In this document: positions 21,167 through 33,785 of the stretch, piece after piece
How the letters are laid out: the number at the start of each line of letters is the position of its first letter
How positions within the stretch are numbered: position 1 is the stretch's first letter
Source of the DNA: Lunularia cruciata
Taxonomy: Eukaryota > Streptophyta > Marchantiopsida > Lunulariales > Lunulariaceae
Reading direction: 5' to 3'
Assembly (NCBI GenBank): GCA_948567375.1
Contig: OX419757.1
Span: 16,368,001 to 16,432,000 of the forward strand
Length of the DNA: 64,000 nt
Position numbers and translations under genes: made by a program
Notes under the pieces: model-generated
The model's input: only the letters and a program-made list of their open reading frames with translations
Database searches by the model: none
What the model was told of the DNA's origin: nothing

Positions 21167-24100
21167 TCATTTCTCACGAAGGTTGATCATTTGGCGTACA
21201 TCTCATGTTTCAAGTTCCTTCTGTACTGTTTAAACTTGCTCATGGTGCACGAAGTTCATTGACTCGTCTCGTATGATGGTTTTGACATTCCACCACTTGA
21301 CGCAGTGGGCTTAAATTGTGCACCTTGTGTTGGCAAGGTTTGTAACTCGACAGCATTTGTCTTGTTAGGGTTCTAGTATACGACCGCTCTTCCGTGCACG
21401 GAACTCCCTGGTACTTTATTCAATTCTTGATTCAGCTAGGATCCTGTGAGGCTGCATATTACACCTGCATACAGTAGCCACTCCTTTGTATCTTAGCTGA
21501 AAGAATGCGAGTCCCTAATTGGGGAACTCTCGCCACTCTCCAAGCATTTTGTCGTAGATTATGATTCTTCTTCAAAAGGATATATCAGACATAGGTATAG
21601 CGTCCACCTAGAATGTGTCAGATTACAAGGAAGGGTTTTCTGGACCTCACTTGCATTCGATTGTGAATATAAGCACGGACTCTATTGCACTTCTTTATTC
21701 TCTCTTGTCCGTTTGTATTTCGTCTGGAGGTTCTCGCTTCCATCGCAAGTTTGGTTGGCCGCTAGTAATGCCTTTCCTTACGTCATGATCTCAGTTGTAC
21801 GTTGCGTTGCTACTGTCTAGCATATATCGACGGTTGGATATTTACTCGAGATATTCAACTGGTGTGGTTACGAGAATTACCGGCGAGATTGGGGCATGCG
21901 AGATTGGGGATTGGTCACTCCACCATTGCTGACGATTTTCTTGTGTACATAATGTACAGAGCAGTTTTCGAATGTCAGTGGGATCTAATTTCTTCAGTTT
22001 CCGGCTTCAATTTCATTTCTAGATAGCAAGTTGGTTGATCGGTTGAAGTCTGTTCACCCTGGCAGAAAGCCTTCTTTAATCAGTCTGACCGTCACTACTT
22101 GGGGGGGACCCAAGTAGTGACGGTCAGACCCTACCCTCCAAGGACGAGATATGCGATCGTTGGACAAGGTGCAGTACTAATTTTCTGCTTATGGCTCAGG
22201 CGGTGGAATTCTGACGACATCTTGAGAATTTGCTCTATTCCCAAGTCCAATCTTTCATTCATTTGCTTACTTATGAATTCCGTACATTTTGACTGTCTCT
22301 CTGTATCATAATCGTGCAGCTTTTGTTTAAGAGGTATGTATTTCTCATGCTTATTTGGTATGCTAGTTTGATCAGTATGCATGACAACCAGCAGTACGCC
22401 CCGTGGCACGGGCGAAACCGGGCAAGACTGGTTTACGGAGACCAGCGTAAGTTTTAATGAAGGGCATAACCTGGTTTATGGTACTTGAAAGTATAGAGCT
22501 TTGTCTGATGGGAAACTAGCACGAACGGTTCGGTGACGGCTCTATAGTAACTTGGCTTTGGGGTGGCTTTTCCTTTGATTCGGAATTATGTTCTTTAGTT
22601 TTAATTTCTGAACTGACCTTACATGAGATTTTCTCTTCGTGCGTTATCATTACGGGTCAGATGTATAGAGATACCTGGAACCATTTCGACCGCAAGTCGT
22701 TCAATTGGCGGACAGAGTTATCATGCAGAGTTGTGGAGCCGTAACAGAGGTATAATTTGGTCATCTTTTATGATCTTCGTGGTCCTCTTAGATTCTTGTC
22801 AGTAGACCATGGGTCATGATTGGCTGGATCAGAAAGGGACTTTGATCTTCAGACGGTTGTGGGTATGCACTCATGGACCGTCAGCTACAGCGACGTTGAG
22901 AAGGTCGTTCTTCTTTGACGTCCATAGAGAAGAGCCGGTTGTCTGTTTTGTATTCCTAATGGTACTTCCACGGCCGGAGGTTGAGGAGCCAAATGTCCAG
23001 CAATCTGGAAGAGTGAAAATGTACAGAGCAAGGACGATCTTGGTTTTCACTCTTCTTTCATCTCCATACTAAAAGTCTGGTACGCTTGTAGAATGGTTTC
23101 ACTTCCATCATGTTGGACGTTTCGTTGAAAGCGTTCAGGATTAGTAGGAGACGGCTATCCATTGGCCTGATTTTCACGGTCAAAAGTCTAGTGAAACGCG
23201 TCCATTGTTTTGGCAAATCCACTGTGGTATGCGTTTGGAACCTTCTGTCTGTTTGCTCTCTTGTGTTTGTGTCGTTCCCTCTGTATTCACTTTTGTTTCT
23301 TTTTAATGTTTGGTGTTCTCTCCTGAGTGTCTGCGTTGGGTCGTATATGTGGACACAATCTTTTTTCTGAGTGGGATATGAAATGCCGTTTACATAAGGA
23401 ATTTTTATTCCATGCTTGGTTCGTATTGGATGGATTTAAAAGTTTGTGGTGAATTCACGCGGTCCAATAGGAGCTATGCCCAGACGTTGAGATCGAATTT
23501 TGCAATCTCTGTTGGGAGTCTGTCAGAGTTCGTTATTATTGCGCTATTTTTCGAGTTCTTCTCAGTTCAATTCGTCTGGAGTTATTATCAACTCAATTGG
23601 TCTCCGCTTGTTCTTATCTTTTTCAGGGTTACGATTCTCCATGCACCCGAATTCTGGTTTTCATCTCTCTTAAGTTAGCCCAGCAAAGTTGCAACCGATC
23701 GTTTTCTCTTGTAAGTTATGGTTGGTCAGGACGCGAATCTCAACTCTGGTTGCCCGACGACGACTTGGAAGTTACGCCCCTCTGCGTTGGTAGATATCTG
23801 TCGGTTCGGACCTTTCTGCCTGCTACCAAATCGTTTTGTCAGCACGTCTTTTGGTCAAGCACGATCTCGTTTCATGTGTCCCTACTTTTGAATTGCTCAA
23901 CGTACTGGATGCATCGCACTAATCTCTGCCGGAGCCAAGTTTGTCGCAACGTGTTGTGGACCATGTTTTCAGTTCTTGAGAGCCGTAGCATTTCAAACTG
24001 TAGCTAGTGACTATGTTGCAGATTGAAGTGTCCTCAAGCTAATAAAAGGAGCAAAGAAGAACACTCGGCCACTTTATGGATGGACCACCAAGCTTGACTT
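21167..24100 (+). other. Region downstream of the Rab gene, no second gene found
   Basis: Base composition is less AT-rich than in the flanking DNA. The first few hundred bases are probably 3' UTR. Open frames here (for example 23110-23370, 23412-23678 and 23597-24007) are overlapping, Phe/Ser/Cys-rich and without motifs, so I did not call them. A CTAATAAAAGG signal at about 24040 could serve polyadenylation, which would imply a 3' UTR of nearly 2.9 kb or an independent non-coding transcript. Confidence 0.4.
22083..22129. repeat. Perfect 21-bp inverted repeat with 5-nt loop
   Basis: The left arm 22083-22103 is the exact reverse complement of 22109-22129, with GGGGA as the loop. The arms start GTCTGACCGTCACTACTTGG. 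In RNA this would be a very stable hairpin. It lies about 0.9 kb past the Rab stop codon. Confidence 0.92.
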
Positions 24101-27100
24101 TTTTGTTAGTCCAGGATGGAACTACACCCATTATGGACGACTGAGATTGGCTATCCTTTCCGCTCTTTGAAATTCGATTTGGTGAAGCAAGTAACAGTTC
24201 TGATGCTAAGTCTTAATACAGTTCCACATGGCGAACTTTGTCATCTACGCCAAGTACCTCAATACCTGCCTGTCACAGGGGTTCTACCCGGATAGATTCT
24301 AACACAGACAACCGAGCTCGAGCGGACTGAATCCTTTCAGCCGCATGATTGCAAAGGACTTCTTCAGCACCATACACCTTCGTATCGTACAGCGTTGGAG
24401 CATCGTTACAGTGAGATAGATAGCTAATCTCGACCTGTGCCCAACTTGGCGACTTAGTGGATTGTAGTCCCATCGTGATGTGTTTTCACAGCTGCAGGCT
24501 GGGTCTCATCTCTACCTTCCGCGTTGGTTGAAAAGATTAAGACTCCACACGTAACAACTACAAGAAGAGGAGTCTTATGTTTACTATTGCAGTGAATGTA
24601 GTAGCCGAATCCCAAGTGGCAACTAAATATCAGTCGGCGTTCATGCAGCAAGATTTGGACTATTTGGGATGTCCCCGTCATATTTTGTTGCAGTCCACGA
24701 ACTGTCGAGTCTGCAAATTTGTCTTCCATATACAGGAGTGCAATAAAGATTATATACGGATGCAGTAAAGCTTATAACACTAAGGGACTTGTCCACAACT
24801 ATTTCCTTTCTGAGAAATAAATCTCATAACGCTAATTGCCTCTGTCCACAATTCTTTAAATTTGATTTTTATCAATTAGGAGATAATATCCATTATAAAG
24901 GGAAGACGTTAAAAGTTTCTATCCACTACTGCTTTAGTTCCCTTATTATCTTGTGTGAGATGGATTCATGAATACAAACCATTAAGAAGGTATTATCCAT
25001 TTATAAAGAAGCAGGTATGGCCCCTTGTAGGTTTAGGAATACTTCAAAACATATCAAACAAATAAAAGATACATTTTGAATTCCTAAGGGCATTTGTCTA
25101 CTAGGTTTCTTGATTTGATGAGATCCGTATAAAACAATAGCAATGGAAACCCTGCAAAATGTTAATCGTATATATATAACTCAAGCATCTTTCAAATCAT
25201 TAAATTTTTCTTTATTAGTAGAGTGGTTGAAGAAATGTTCTCGTGCATGAGCTTGCTTTTGTTTCAATTATCAAATTCCTTCAAAATCACAAATTTTGAT
25301 TACTTAGGCTTTTGAATTGGTTTCAATTCAAAGAATTGTTTAGAAAAACTCAGTATAATTTGAATTTCGTATTCCATATTTATTAGATATAAAATATACT
25401 CACTACCAAGAGCTTGAAAATTTGCTACGTTAGACCTAGAATTCCATAAATTTGAGTTATTGCAAAGATTGTAATAAAATATTTTTTCAAATTTGAACCT
25501 ATTTTGCTGAACAATGAGTTTGAGAAAGTTCAGATTCTTGAAAATTTGTCAAGTTCATGTACAGTTTTATTTTGAAGACCAAAAAAATTCTTTTTTATAA
25601 ATTTTAGCTCATTTTTACCTTGCAACATATAGCATATTCTACAACTAATTTACTTTCCATCCTCTACTTACTGTATATGAAAGTTTCAGATTTACTTAAT
25701 TTGATGAATTTCCAAAAAAAGTGAATTCTGAGGCCCCAAAATAAACTTTGAAAATTTTAGGATGTTTATATTTTATTTAAAATATCAAAAAGGATGTGAA
25801 TTCTGGAGCCCAAAATTAAGTTTGACACTTCTCTAATGTTCTTGTTTTATTTGAAATTTCAAAAGGAATTCAAACTTTGAAATATAAGATAACTTTCTTT
25901 TTGAATAAGAGGAAAATTTGTGTTAAAATGCATCTAGCTTACTTTTTTTTTTTTTTTTTTTTGGTGAAAAATCAACTTGTGAAGTCTCAAGACTTTCAGA
26001 ACTTTTTATTTTTTCCCGTGAACTATATGATACCTCGGAATATTATTATGTAGTCAAATATATTCTATAAACCACCAAAATGGAAAAAATCATATTTACT
26101 GTCAAATAATGATCGTGTGAAAACTTTCCCTCTAAAGTGAGTTCCCTTATGTCCAAGAAAAATATAATACTTAGACAAGGTACCAGTATACACATCCCCA
26201 AAGAGGTTTTATACCTTCCAACAAAATATATCCGTGATTGAGATCCTGCAATTTAGTCCAAATAATAAAAGCCAACCTGCTGTGATTCATTTTAATGCAG
26301 AAGATAGTATCTTATTTTATTTTATGAAATTGGACTGCGCAATTTTCAAATTTCCATGGTGTTTCCTTTGCTATTCCTAAAGATTCCTAAAAGTTTCCTT
26401 TTCTGTTGACGTGGCAGTCGATTGTCTCAGTTGGCACGACGAATATGAGATATTTGAATTGCCCAGCTCATTTCATAAGAACTGAATGGAGCTTTGCACG
26501 GCAATGTTGGGTAAAAGTAAAACCGTAAACTGAAGAAATAACGAAGAGAAAATGTATTTTACTTTGGGGCGAGCCCCGAAGTTCCGGGACTTCCGGACCC
26601 TGTCAACTGCTCGAGCTTCTTGTTTCGCTTTGTCATTCCTGTTTGGCTTCGAACTTCGAAGTTCGGGGCTGCCAGTTCGCTTTGAACGTAGTTCAGAGCT
26701 TCGGGCCTCTATAATCAAGGGACATCTGAGGGATCATGAAAAGACAGCCTACCTGAAGCGAAGATAACGTAGAGAAGAGAGTCGAAAATACCGACATGCC
26801 TATTTTTCCCTTCGCATTTCTTTACCAGGGTGTTTCTGGTTTATTCCAAGAATTCAATCTTTTGGAGGCTCTGGAGACAGAGGGTGTTGACCATCTATTA
26901 TATATGCAATATCATACAATGTTACGTATTGCATATACTTTCTAGTTTCCAACTTGCAATAAACTTGAGACCTAAATTTGAGCTTTTTTATATTGTATTG
27001 TTTCAGTTAGATTCAATATAGCTAGATCATGCTGGATACAATGTAAGTCATTCCGTCATCCGGTAAAGCGAAGTCCGCGCAGTGGAAGCTTCTGCGAGGT

Positions 27101-28280
27101 CCCGTTTGACCACAGTTTCCTCTGTTTCAACATCGCATCTCGCACAGAATTTGGAACGGCACGCAGCAGTTTAAATTGCAATGATGGAGGTGCAGCAGCC
27201 TTCGTGAATGCAACAGTAACGAAGCATATCTCCATATGTATCGCTTGTGAATTTGACTGCATTACGACAATTTTTCGAAGGTAATTCGAATAATGAATTT
27301 TCCAAGGTGATTCAATTTTTCGATGATGATTCGAATACGAAGTACTTAGGGACCACTGCGGTGTTATACGTTAATTTAGCTTCAACAGTACTATGTGCGT
27401 TTGAGAGAATATAGTCTACCAGTGAATTTCAGAGCCAGTAAGGATTGACCTGACACATGTCGAGCAGCAGGACACGGTCAAGTACATCTGAAAACTGGGA
27501 GTGGGGTCGAGTAGAAGTTGCCTACTTACGGGTACGGTTAAGTATATCTCTGCACTTACCTTTTCCACAGAAACTGTAAATAAGCATTTTGCTCGTCATC
27601 AATTACGTTCTACGGGAGAATTGAACTGAACGTCCGGGGTGGTAGTTACAGGCTTACCCTGAAAGCCTGTAACTACCGTCATATATCCTCTCAGAAAGAC
27701 TTCCTAATTCTTAACCTTCATTTTTCCTACGCGGTCGCCTTTTAACCTTCAAATCGTATCCAAAATTGGATTGTAGAAAGTCCGATAGTCTCATTCTCGA
27801 CCTCTTAGAGTGATATGCAACTCAAATCTTATCATGATCGATTATCATTTGGTACTGAAAGTCTTGGATCCTCACCTCCAATCACCTGAAGTAAGTTTAG
27901 TCGCAGTTTCAATATCCTTGCAATATATGTGAAAGCAGAAGCATCTGTTGTCGGTTGTAATTCTGGACGACTTTCTCTCGTGTAGTCAGTGGTACATATG
28001 GCAAGAATACAGGTAGAGTTCTTCAATTCGATTTGTTGATTACTCCATTGCTTCCTCCTCTCCTTGGTGAATCCCCTCTTGTTTCTTTCTTGTTCCTTCC
28101 ACTTTATTTTCTTCTCTCTATCTGTTTTTCCAGGTTCACTTTTTCATACTTCCCACTTTCCACTTTCAGTAGGCATGGCTTGTTGGGAGAGGTTCGGGAG
28201 AGTGTGGAGACGGGGAGAGACGGGAGAAGAAATATCTATATTTTCGGAGTGTTCTCTAGCATATAGCACTCAAGTGAATA
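24101..28280. other. Intergenic DNA with simple repeats, no gene found
   Basis: I see only short motif-free frames. There is a poly-T run of about 24 bases near 25945, a GC-richer patch with repeated CTTCGAA/GAAGTTCGG words at 26565-26715, and a 15-bp hairpin at 27641-27677. AT content is high between 24.8 and 26.3 kb. Confidence 0.45.
27641..27677. repeat. Perfect 15-bp inverted repeat with 7-nt loop
   Basis: GGTAGTTACAGGCTT at 27641-27655 is the exact reverse complement of 27663-27677; the loop is ACCCTGA. No gene is adjacent. Confidence 0.9.
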
Positions 28281-28625
28281 GTGGATTCTCTTCGTTTCTC
28301 AATTTTGGTTCCATTGGTCTAGATTGAAGACTATGGAAGATTGAGTAGAAAGTTACAAGAAGTTTTAGGATTTGTATGGTTTAGAGTGATCATTACACAT
28401 TGAGAGTGATGGGTCTGGAATTTTCATTTCTAATCTTTTGGTTTTTATGATTAAGTACAATGAGAATTTAGTTTGAAAATTTTGGAGATAGAAATTGAAA
28501 GTTACGGAAGTTTATAGTCTTTTTAGAGAGACTGTATTTTCTTATGTGAAGGGGTTGTGATTTTGCAATATGGGGAGATATGGAGAGGAGCATCATGTGT
28601 TATGATCATTATTCTTGAGCTAGCC

Positions 28626-28760
28626 ATGGCTACACTTCCCCATGTGGAGTTGCTTAGAGCGGCTCGAGATACACCATGCCCGGTGTGTCATCAACGTTTT
28701 ACCTCAAAAGGGGTAAAGACCCATGTGTGAAGGATGCACAAGGACTATGATTGGACCACT
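28626..28760 (+). pseudogene. LINE ORF start with C2H2 zinc finger
   Basis: The ATG at 28626 opens MATLPHVELLRAARDTPCPV, continuing CHQRFTSKGVKTHV, a stop, and RMHKDYDW. This fits one C2H2 finger (C-x2-C-x12-H-x4-H) in which one position is now a stop codon. The finger sits at the very start of the ORF, ahead of the reverse transcriptase, and may have bound nucleic acid for the element. Confidence 0.65.
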
Positions 28761-29589
28761 TGGGATGCCCACGTGAGGCAAGCAATCACATCGACAACAA
28801 TGACACTTGGTATTATGCACACTTCTTCTATCCCTTCCTTGATCATTCTAGGATATTGATCGAGTCATGGAAGTGGTTAACTTCTCGGGCGGGTTGCATT
28901 TTGGGGTTATTTCAGACCAGTTTTCCATGTCCATGTCTAATTCCATAGGCTAACCAACATGCTCCACGATGAGGCTAGATAGGCTTTTTGCCTACCACTT
29001 GATTGTTTGGCATGTGATCCCTTGGATGAGTTAGCATGATGCTTATTCCTCTTACTCCCTCGATGGTATCATCATTATGCTAAAGAGGGACGTGCGTGGC
29101 ATAGAGAGGTGGTTGTTAGATTTCATCAATTTTGAGTGGGGGATTGGGCGGCCCTTCAAGAGGAGTCTGTTAGAGCTACACGTTTTAGGAGACAAGTATC
29201 ACTACAAGATACCACACAGTCCACTTGATTATGACGGTGTAGGACATTAGATCAAGCGGGAGAGTTTAATAGAGTAGCACAAGCGCTACACCCTTTGTTT
29301 ATGGCGAGTCCTATTGATGACACTATCTCTTGCCTACACTCACTACATCCTATAGCATCCTACCACTAGAGGTCTTAGATTATCACCTTGAGTAACTTTT
29401 ATGTCTTGATAGGTTGCTGTTTGCACAAGCATTGTGCATTGCCTCTTGCCTTTCCTCAAGAGGCTTGTAAGGGATGGTTTATGAGCACCTTAGAGATTCT
29501 TTCAGGCAAATTGTCCTTCTAGTAGTTTATGGAGTTGTTTTAGGTGGCTACAGTAGTAGCAAGAGGAGACATTCCTAGTCTATTAGTCG

Positions 29590-30250
29590 GGTGCTAGGTG
29601 CTAGTCAACTTCTTGTGATGGAAAAGGACACGAGGGGCATTAGACCAATTGCTATTGGAGAGATCTTTTTATGTTTGGTCAATCATACCATTGTCCTTCA
29701 ACAATGTTCTCACTTTTGGTAGCACCTCAATCCACATCAGTTTGGAGTAGCTACACTTGGAAGATGTGAGGCTATATCTCTAGGCATTAGGGCACTCTTA
29801 AATATCCATCAAGAGTGTGTCATCCTACAAGTGGATGTTGAGAATGCTTTTAACAATGTCTCACAGGCATCAATCTTTAGAGAGCTTAAGGAGGCTAGTG
29901 GATCCTTGGCAAGTCTTATTCCTTTTTGAGGTCTTTTTATGGCTGTCTTGCTTCCCTTTACTACCGGTACGATTGTTCACAGGAAGAAGTCACCATCTTG
30001 GAGTCAACTGTTGGTACATGTCAAGAGATCCTTTAAGGGGACTCTTATTTGCCATGGCTCACTTTAGAGCTCTCTTATTTACTACTTTGGCCATGTTAGG
30101 TTGTGTATTTCTCTCCTTGGCAGATGATACACATATCGTGGGCCTTGTAGATTAGATTAGGCAGGCCTTTGACCACTTGACTAACAAGCTACATCTAGTA
30201 GGCTTGAGAGTCAAGGTGTAGTGCAAGGCATGGTCCTCTTTAGGTATCCC
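29590..30250 (+). pseudogene. LINE reverse transcriptase domain
   Basis: In several frames the sequence reads DTRGIRPIAIGEIFLCLVNH, then HQFGVATLGRCEAISLGIRA and VILQVDVENAFNNVSQASIF (first catalytic Asp in VDVENAF), and finally LADDTHIVG near 30119-30145 (the catalytic Asp pair). The motifs are those of a non-LTR reverse transcriptase, not of the Ty3 elements nearby. At least two frameshifts separate these parts. Confidence 0.75.
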
Positions 30251-32371
30251 CTCCCCACCTTGAGCTTCCCAGGGGGTGTATCACATCTACAGTTGGACTA
30301 CGTGTTCTTGGAGTGCTAGTAAGATCTGAGGATTTTGTCACACGCTTCTTAGACGCTGCCCTTATAGAAGATATTCTCCATGTGGATGACCTTCCATTAC
30401 TAAGAGATCCACAGGTGGCATTTGGTATACTCTCTTCTAGTATTTCTTGTTGACCATCCGACCTCATCCATACAGTTCCTCCCTCATTGTCCTTCCTATC
30501 ATGTTTGAGAGCTTTTGATAGGAGGATTATGGGAGTCTTTGGTGATATTATTAGACTAGGGACATTTGAGTGTGTGATAGGGGATTTAGCACATAGACAA
30601 ACAACTCTGTTGATCTTGTGTAGAGGAGTTGGCTTGCTATCTATGGAGTAGATGGCACCTATAGCATTTTGGGTAGTTGAGCTCTCTTGGCACCCCTACT
30701 TTCCTCTTGTTTTGTGGTTGTTGATAAGCCAGTTTTGGAGACTTATGTGATAGAGGTGGAGAGAGGATCCTTTTTTGTCCAGATGTTATTGCAGCATATG
30801 AGAGATAATCTATCCCCATGGGCATGAGAGGAATTTCCATCTTTTGCTTCACTATCGTCAGATTGGACTAGAGGTTTATAGTCTTCCTTGATAGAGCAAT
30901 AATATGAGCATATGCTACATTCTCTCTTAGTTGACTTGTCCATTCCTTAGGCTACTAGTGCACGTCTTTGCTCTTGCTTTGGCAAGGATGCATGCTCGTG
31001 GATCCTAGCTCAACCGTGCATTAGGGCATTCCAACTTGCACCAGCTACTTTCTCTATAGTGATGAGGTTCCACCTAGGTTTGGTCCACCTATCTGCATCT
31101 TCATTGCTCACTTGTGAGTGTGGTTCTACACTACATGCAACAACAATTCATATGACACGATGTCCTTTTGGAGGACAAAGGATAGCCATCCATGATGCTA
31201 TTAGGGACATAATGTTTGCTATGGCACAAGAGAGTGGATACTTGGCTTAGAAGGAGTGTTTGTATGCTTTGTTGATGACATGTGTCAAGGCAGACTTATA
31301 CTTGGTCCAAGATGATCAGGTGATAGTAGCGGATGTCATGGTTACAAATCCTACATTGGATACAATTTTGGAGGGAGTGATTACCCATCTCCTTGGATGG
31401 GCGATGAGTGCAGCAGCAGGTCGTAAGGTCTCCAAGTATAGCGAGGTCACCTCTTTGTTCTTCTAGCCTTGGACTTATATGGAGCGATGGACACAATGTT
31501 CAACACATTTGTCAAGGAGTGCAAGAGAGCTCATCATGTTAGGTGCCAAGGGTACCACTCTTACTCTCATACTTTGTAGCATATTTTAGACAACATGTGT
31601 CCATTGCCTTATAGAGTGCAATAGCTGGTGCAATCCATAGGGGAGTAATCACATTAGGTGATGTTTCTTTGGATGCTCCAATTGTCTATAGACCATACAA
31701 CTTGCATAGCTCGGATATCTTAGGTGCAATAGGGCAGCTTTCTCTTATAGACTCTATTGGGGCTTAGCCCCATTTTACCTTTTTTGTCTCTCCCTTGTAC
31801 AACTTGATGAGGTCTTCCTATCCTTCATTTTTTTGACACAATTGCCCTTTTTATTTTTACTTTCCACTTCCACAAGAATTTCCTTAGTATATATTGCTGA
31901 TCTAATAGTCATCCAGATCTCCTGAACCTTTATCACTCTACCAATATGGGTCTGCTATTATCATGGAGCGCCATGAATGCCCCTACTCATTCTTTAAGCT
32001 TTTAGCTCATCAATTATGGAGGTTTTCTAACTTGACCATTAACATGAGGCTGCAACCAATCTGGCAGCTGACATGAATTTTGAGCATAAGTAGCTGACTA
32101 ATAGATACCTTGGAGCTCACGCTCTTTGCCATTTCAGAACCTCTCTTTATCACTTTGTTTGTCAAAAGGATTGGAGGATTCAAATGCCCATTGAAGAGAT
32201 GGTGGAAAGGCATAAGCCTGGTCATGAATGGCTGCATTTGAGTACAAAGATCTTCTTTTGATGTTCTAAGTCTTTGTAGATACTAGATGCAATCGTTCAT
32301 GCAATGAGAATTTAGAAACTGGATCATTGCCAAGAAGGGATGGTTCCAAGGTGGATGACACAAACTCTATG

Positions 32372-32372
32372 G

Positions 32373-32452
<80 letters not shown>
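32372..32452. repeat. Compound microsatellite (AT)n(AG)n
   Basis: A run of AT dinucleotides is followed directly by a run of AG dinucleotides, together about 80 bp, between the LINE 3' flank and the Penelope-like remnant. Confidence 0.95.
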
Positions 32453-32455
<3 letters not shown>

Positions 32456-32499
32456 ATATGCCTATAGAGATTACCTTTGATGAATTTATCATCTCTTCT

Positions 32500-33714
32500 T
32501 AATGCTTGACTTTGATACCCTCTTTGATTCTTTTCTCGTACGTTTTAGAATGCAGAACTTGCTAAGGATCATTCACGTCCTTAAAACTACTCCTTCTGCA
32601 ATTTTACTCAGGTCTGTGCCAAATATCACTACACTCCTCAATCACCTTTTGCTCTTCCTATCTCAATTACCTCTTGTATCATAGAGCAAATCCAGACATT
32701 CATCCCACCCTAATCATTTTCCCTTTTACCTCTAAAGAGATAGACAAAGTTCACCTACAATCTTTGTTGAGGGACTTGGAATTTTTAGAGGCTTTACCTC
32801 CATGTACTCTATTTACTATCCCTATTATTGCTTTGAAGTATGGAAAAACTCTAAGCCATTTACATTTTAACTTTGCTTCACTATCACGGAAGTTATCAAA
32901 CTTTTCTTCTCCTCCTCCTCCTACAATTGTGGTCAACATCCAGGTTTCATTAACCCTTCATATGGGCATGTCATTACAACTTTTCTTCAGATTTAACCTT
33001 CCTACAACCTATCACTTCTCCTCTCCAAAGGAACCAAGTTTTGTATTTTGCACACCTCTCCACCCTCTACTTTCATTGTGATTTAAACTAGTATTCACAA
33101 CTTTGTTCTTTACTATGAAGCCATATTGGGAACCAAAGGCATTTTTGACCAATGGAAAGTCACCTTTCTACAAAAATTTCAACTTTTACTCAATTTCCCT
33201 TTCATTGCAGATGATTTCAATTCCTCTTTTCCTATTCTCTCATGATAGAAAACTTCTTGCTCATTTTAAGTCCCATTTCATTATTACTTATATGGATAAG
33301 TGTCCTAACAGTTTTATATTTGTTTATAGACACTTTTACATTCAAAATTTAGTCAACGAGCTTCATTCTCCTTCAGCAACCTATAAACTCTCATTGATTC
33401 CTCAAACCCATATCTTAATTTCTCACCACAATTTCAATACTTCTCATGGATTTTTCACTTCCAAGGATTTCAAGAAACTCCCTTACTTCTACTGTGCTTG
33501 GAAATTTCATAATTCTCCCATTGTTTCTAGGTTCATTGATGCAGGCTACTCTACTTCCTTATCTGAACTTTCTTGCTGGTTAAGCTCATTCTTCAAAGCA
33601 TTGCTACCTTCTGAAAATGACCTCTGGAGGAATGAATTCTTACATTTGGCGCTAATGGTCAATTCTAGCTGGATCTTGGATGACTCTTATGGTGTTCCTA
33701 TCTTACTTGAGTAG
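32500..33714 (+). pseudogene. Probable Penelope-like element reverse transcriptase remnant
   Basis: The longest frame (33103-33714, about 203 codons) has HILISHHNFNTSHGFFTSKD, then FKKLPYFYCAWKFHNSPIVS, RFIDAGYSTSLSELSCWLSS and FFKALLPSENDLWRN. A short substrate-like [YFP]-x-x-[WH]-K-x-H motif followed by R-F-I and a 'S-L-S-x-W-L-x-x-x-F-K' helix is how Penelope-like reverse transcriptases begin. A probable N-terminal part lies in the frame at 32674-33081, and the DxTxLF region seems to continue in broken frames to about 34000. The catalytic Asp pair is not found. It could instead be another non-LTR class, so the family name is tentative. Confidence 0.48.
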
Positions 33715-33718
33715 GTGC

Positions 33719-33785
33719 AAATACCAAAGCCCAAGCTCATACTAGGCATTTGGAGTTCCCTGCAATTGAGATTTTCAATGTGACG
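33719..33785 (+). repeat. Short fragment of a family B LTR inside the Penelope-like remnant
   Basis: A stretch beginning AAATACCAAAGCCCAAGCTC closely follows the R/U5 part of the family B LTR (compare 63732-63795). Only about 45-65 bp are present. The flanking sequence on both sides looks like the reverse transcriptase remnant. Confidence 0.6.

Larger units (their letters stand above)
28281..31800 (+). mobile_element. LINE-like non-LTR retrotransposon (copy 1), decayed
   Basis: The element reads on the plus strand: a leader (from about 28281, where similarity to copy 2 begins), an ORF start at 28626 with a C2H2 finger, a reverse transcriptase (about 29590-30250), a C-terminal region to about 31740, and a 3' tail containing TTAGCCCCATTTTACC at about 31763. 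Two further copies (43163-44832 plus, about 50210-53150 minus) and a tail fragment (49395-49480) help define the ends. Many stops are present. There is no LTR and no clear poly-A tail. Confidence 0.75.

Noticed and set aside
22600-24007. A second gene downstream of Rab (frames at 22809, 23110, 23412, 23597)
   Set aside because: The frames overlap, lack motifs, and would need unsupported splicing.
26473-26767. Arg/Ser-rich open frames on both strands
   Set aside because: Both come from the same palindromic TTCGAA-rich patch, and neither has a recognised family.
33103-33714. A host gene of unknown function
   Set aside because: RT-like motifs, neighbouring transposon debris and broken frames on either side favour a retroelement remnant.
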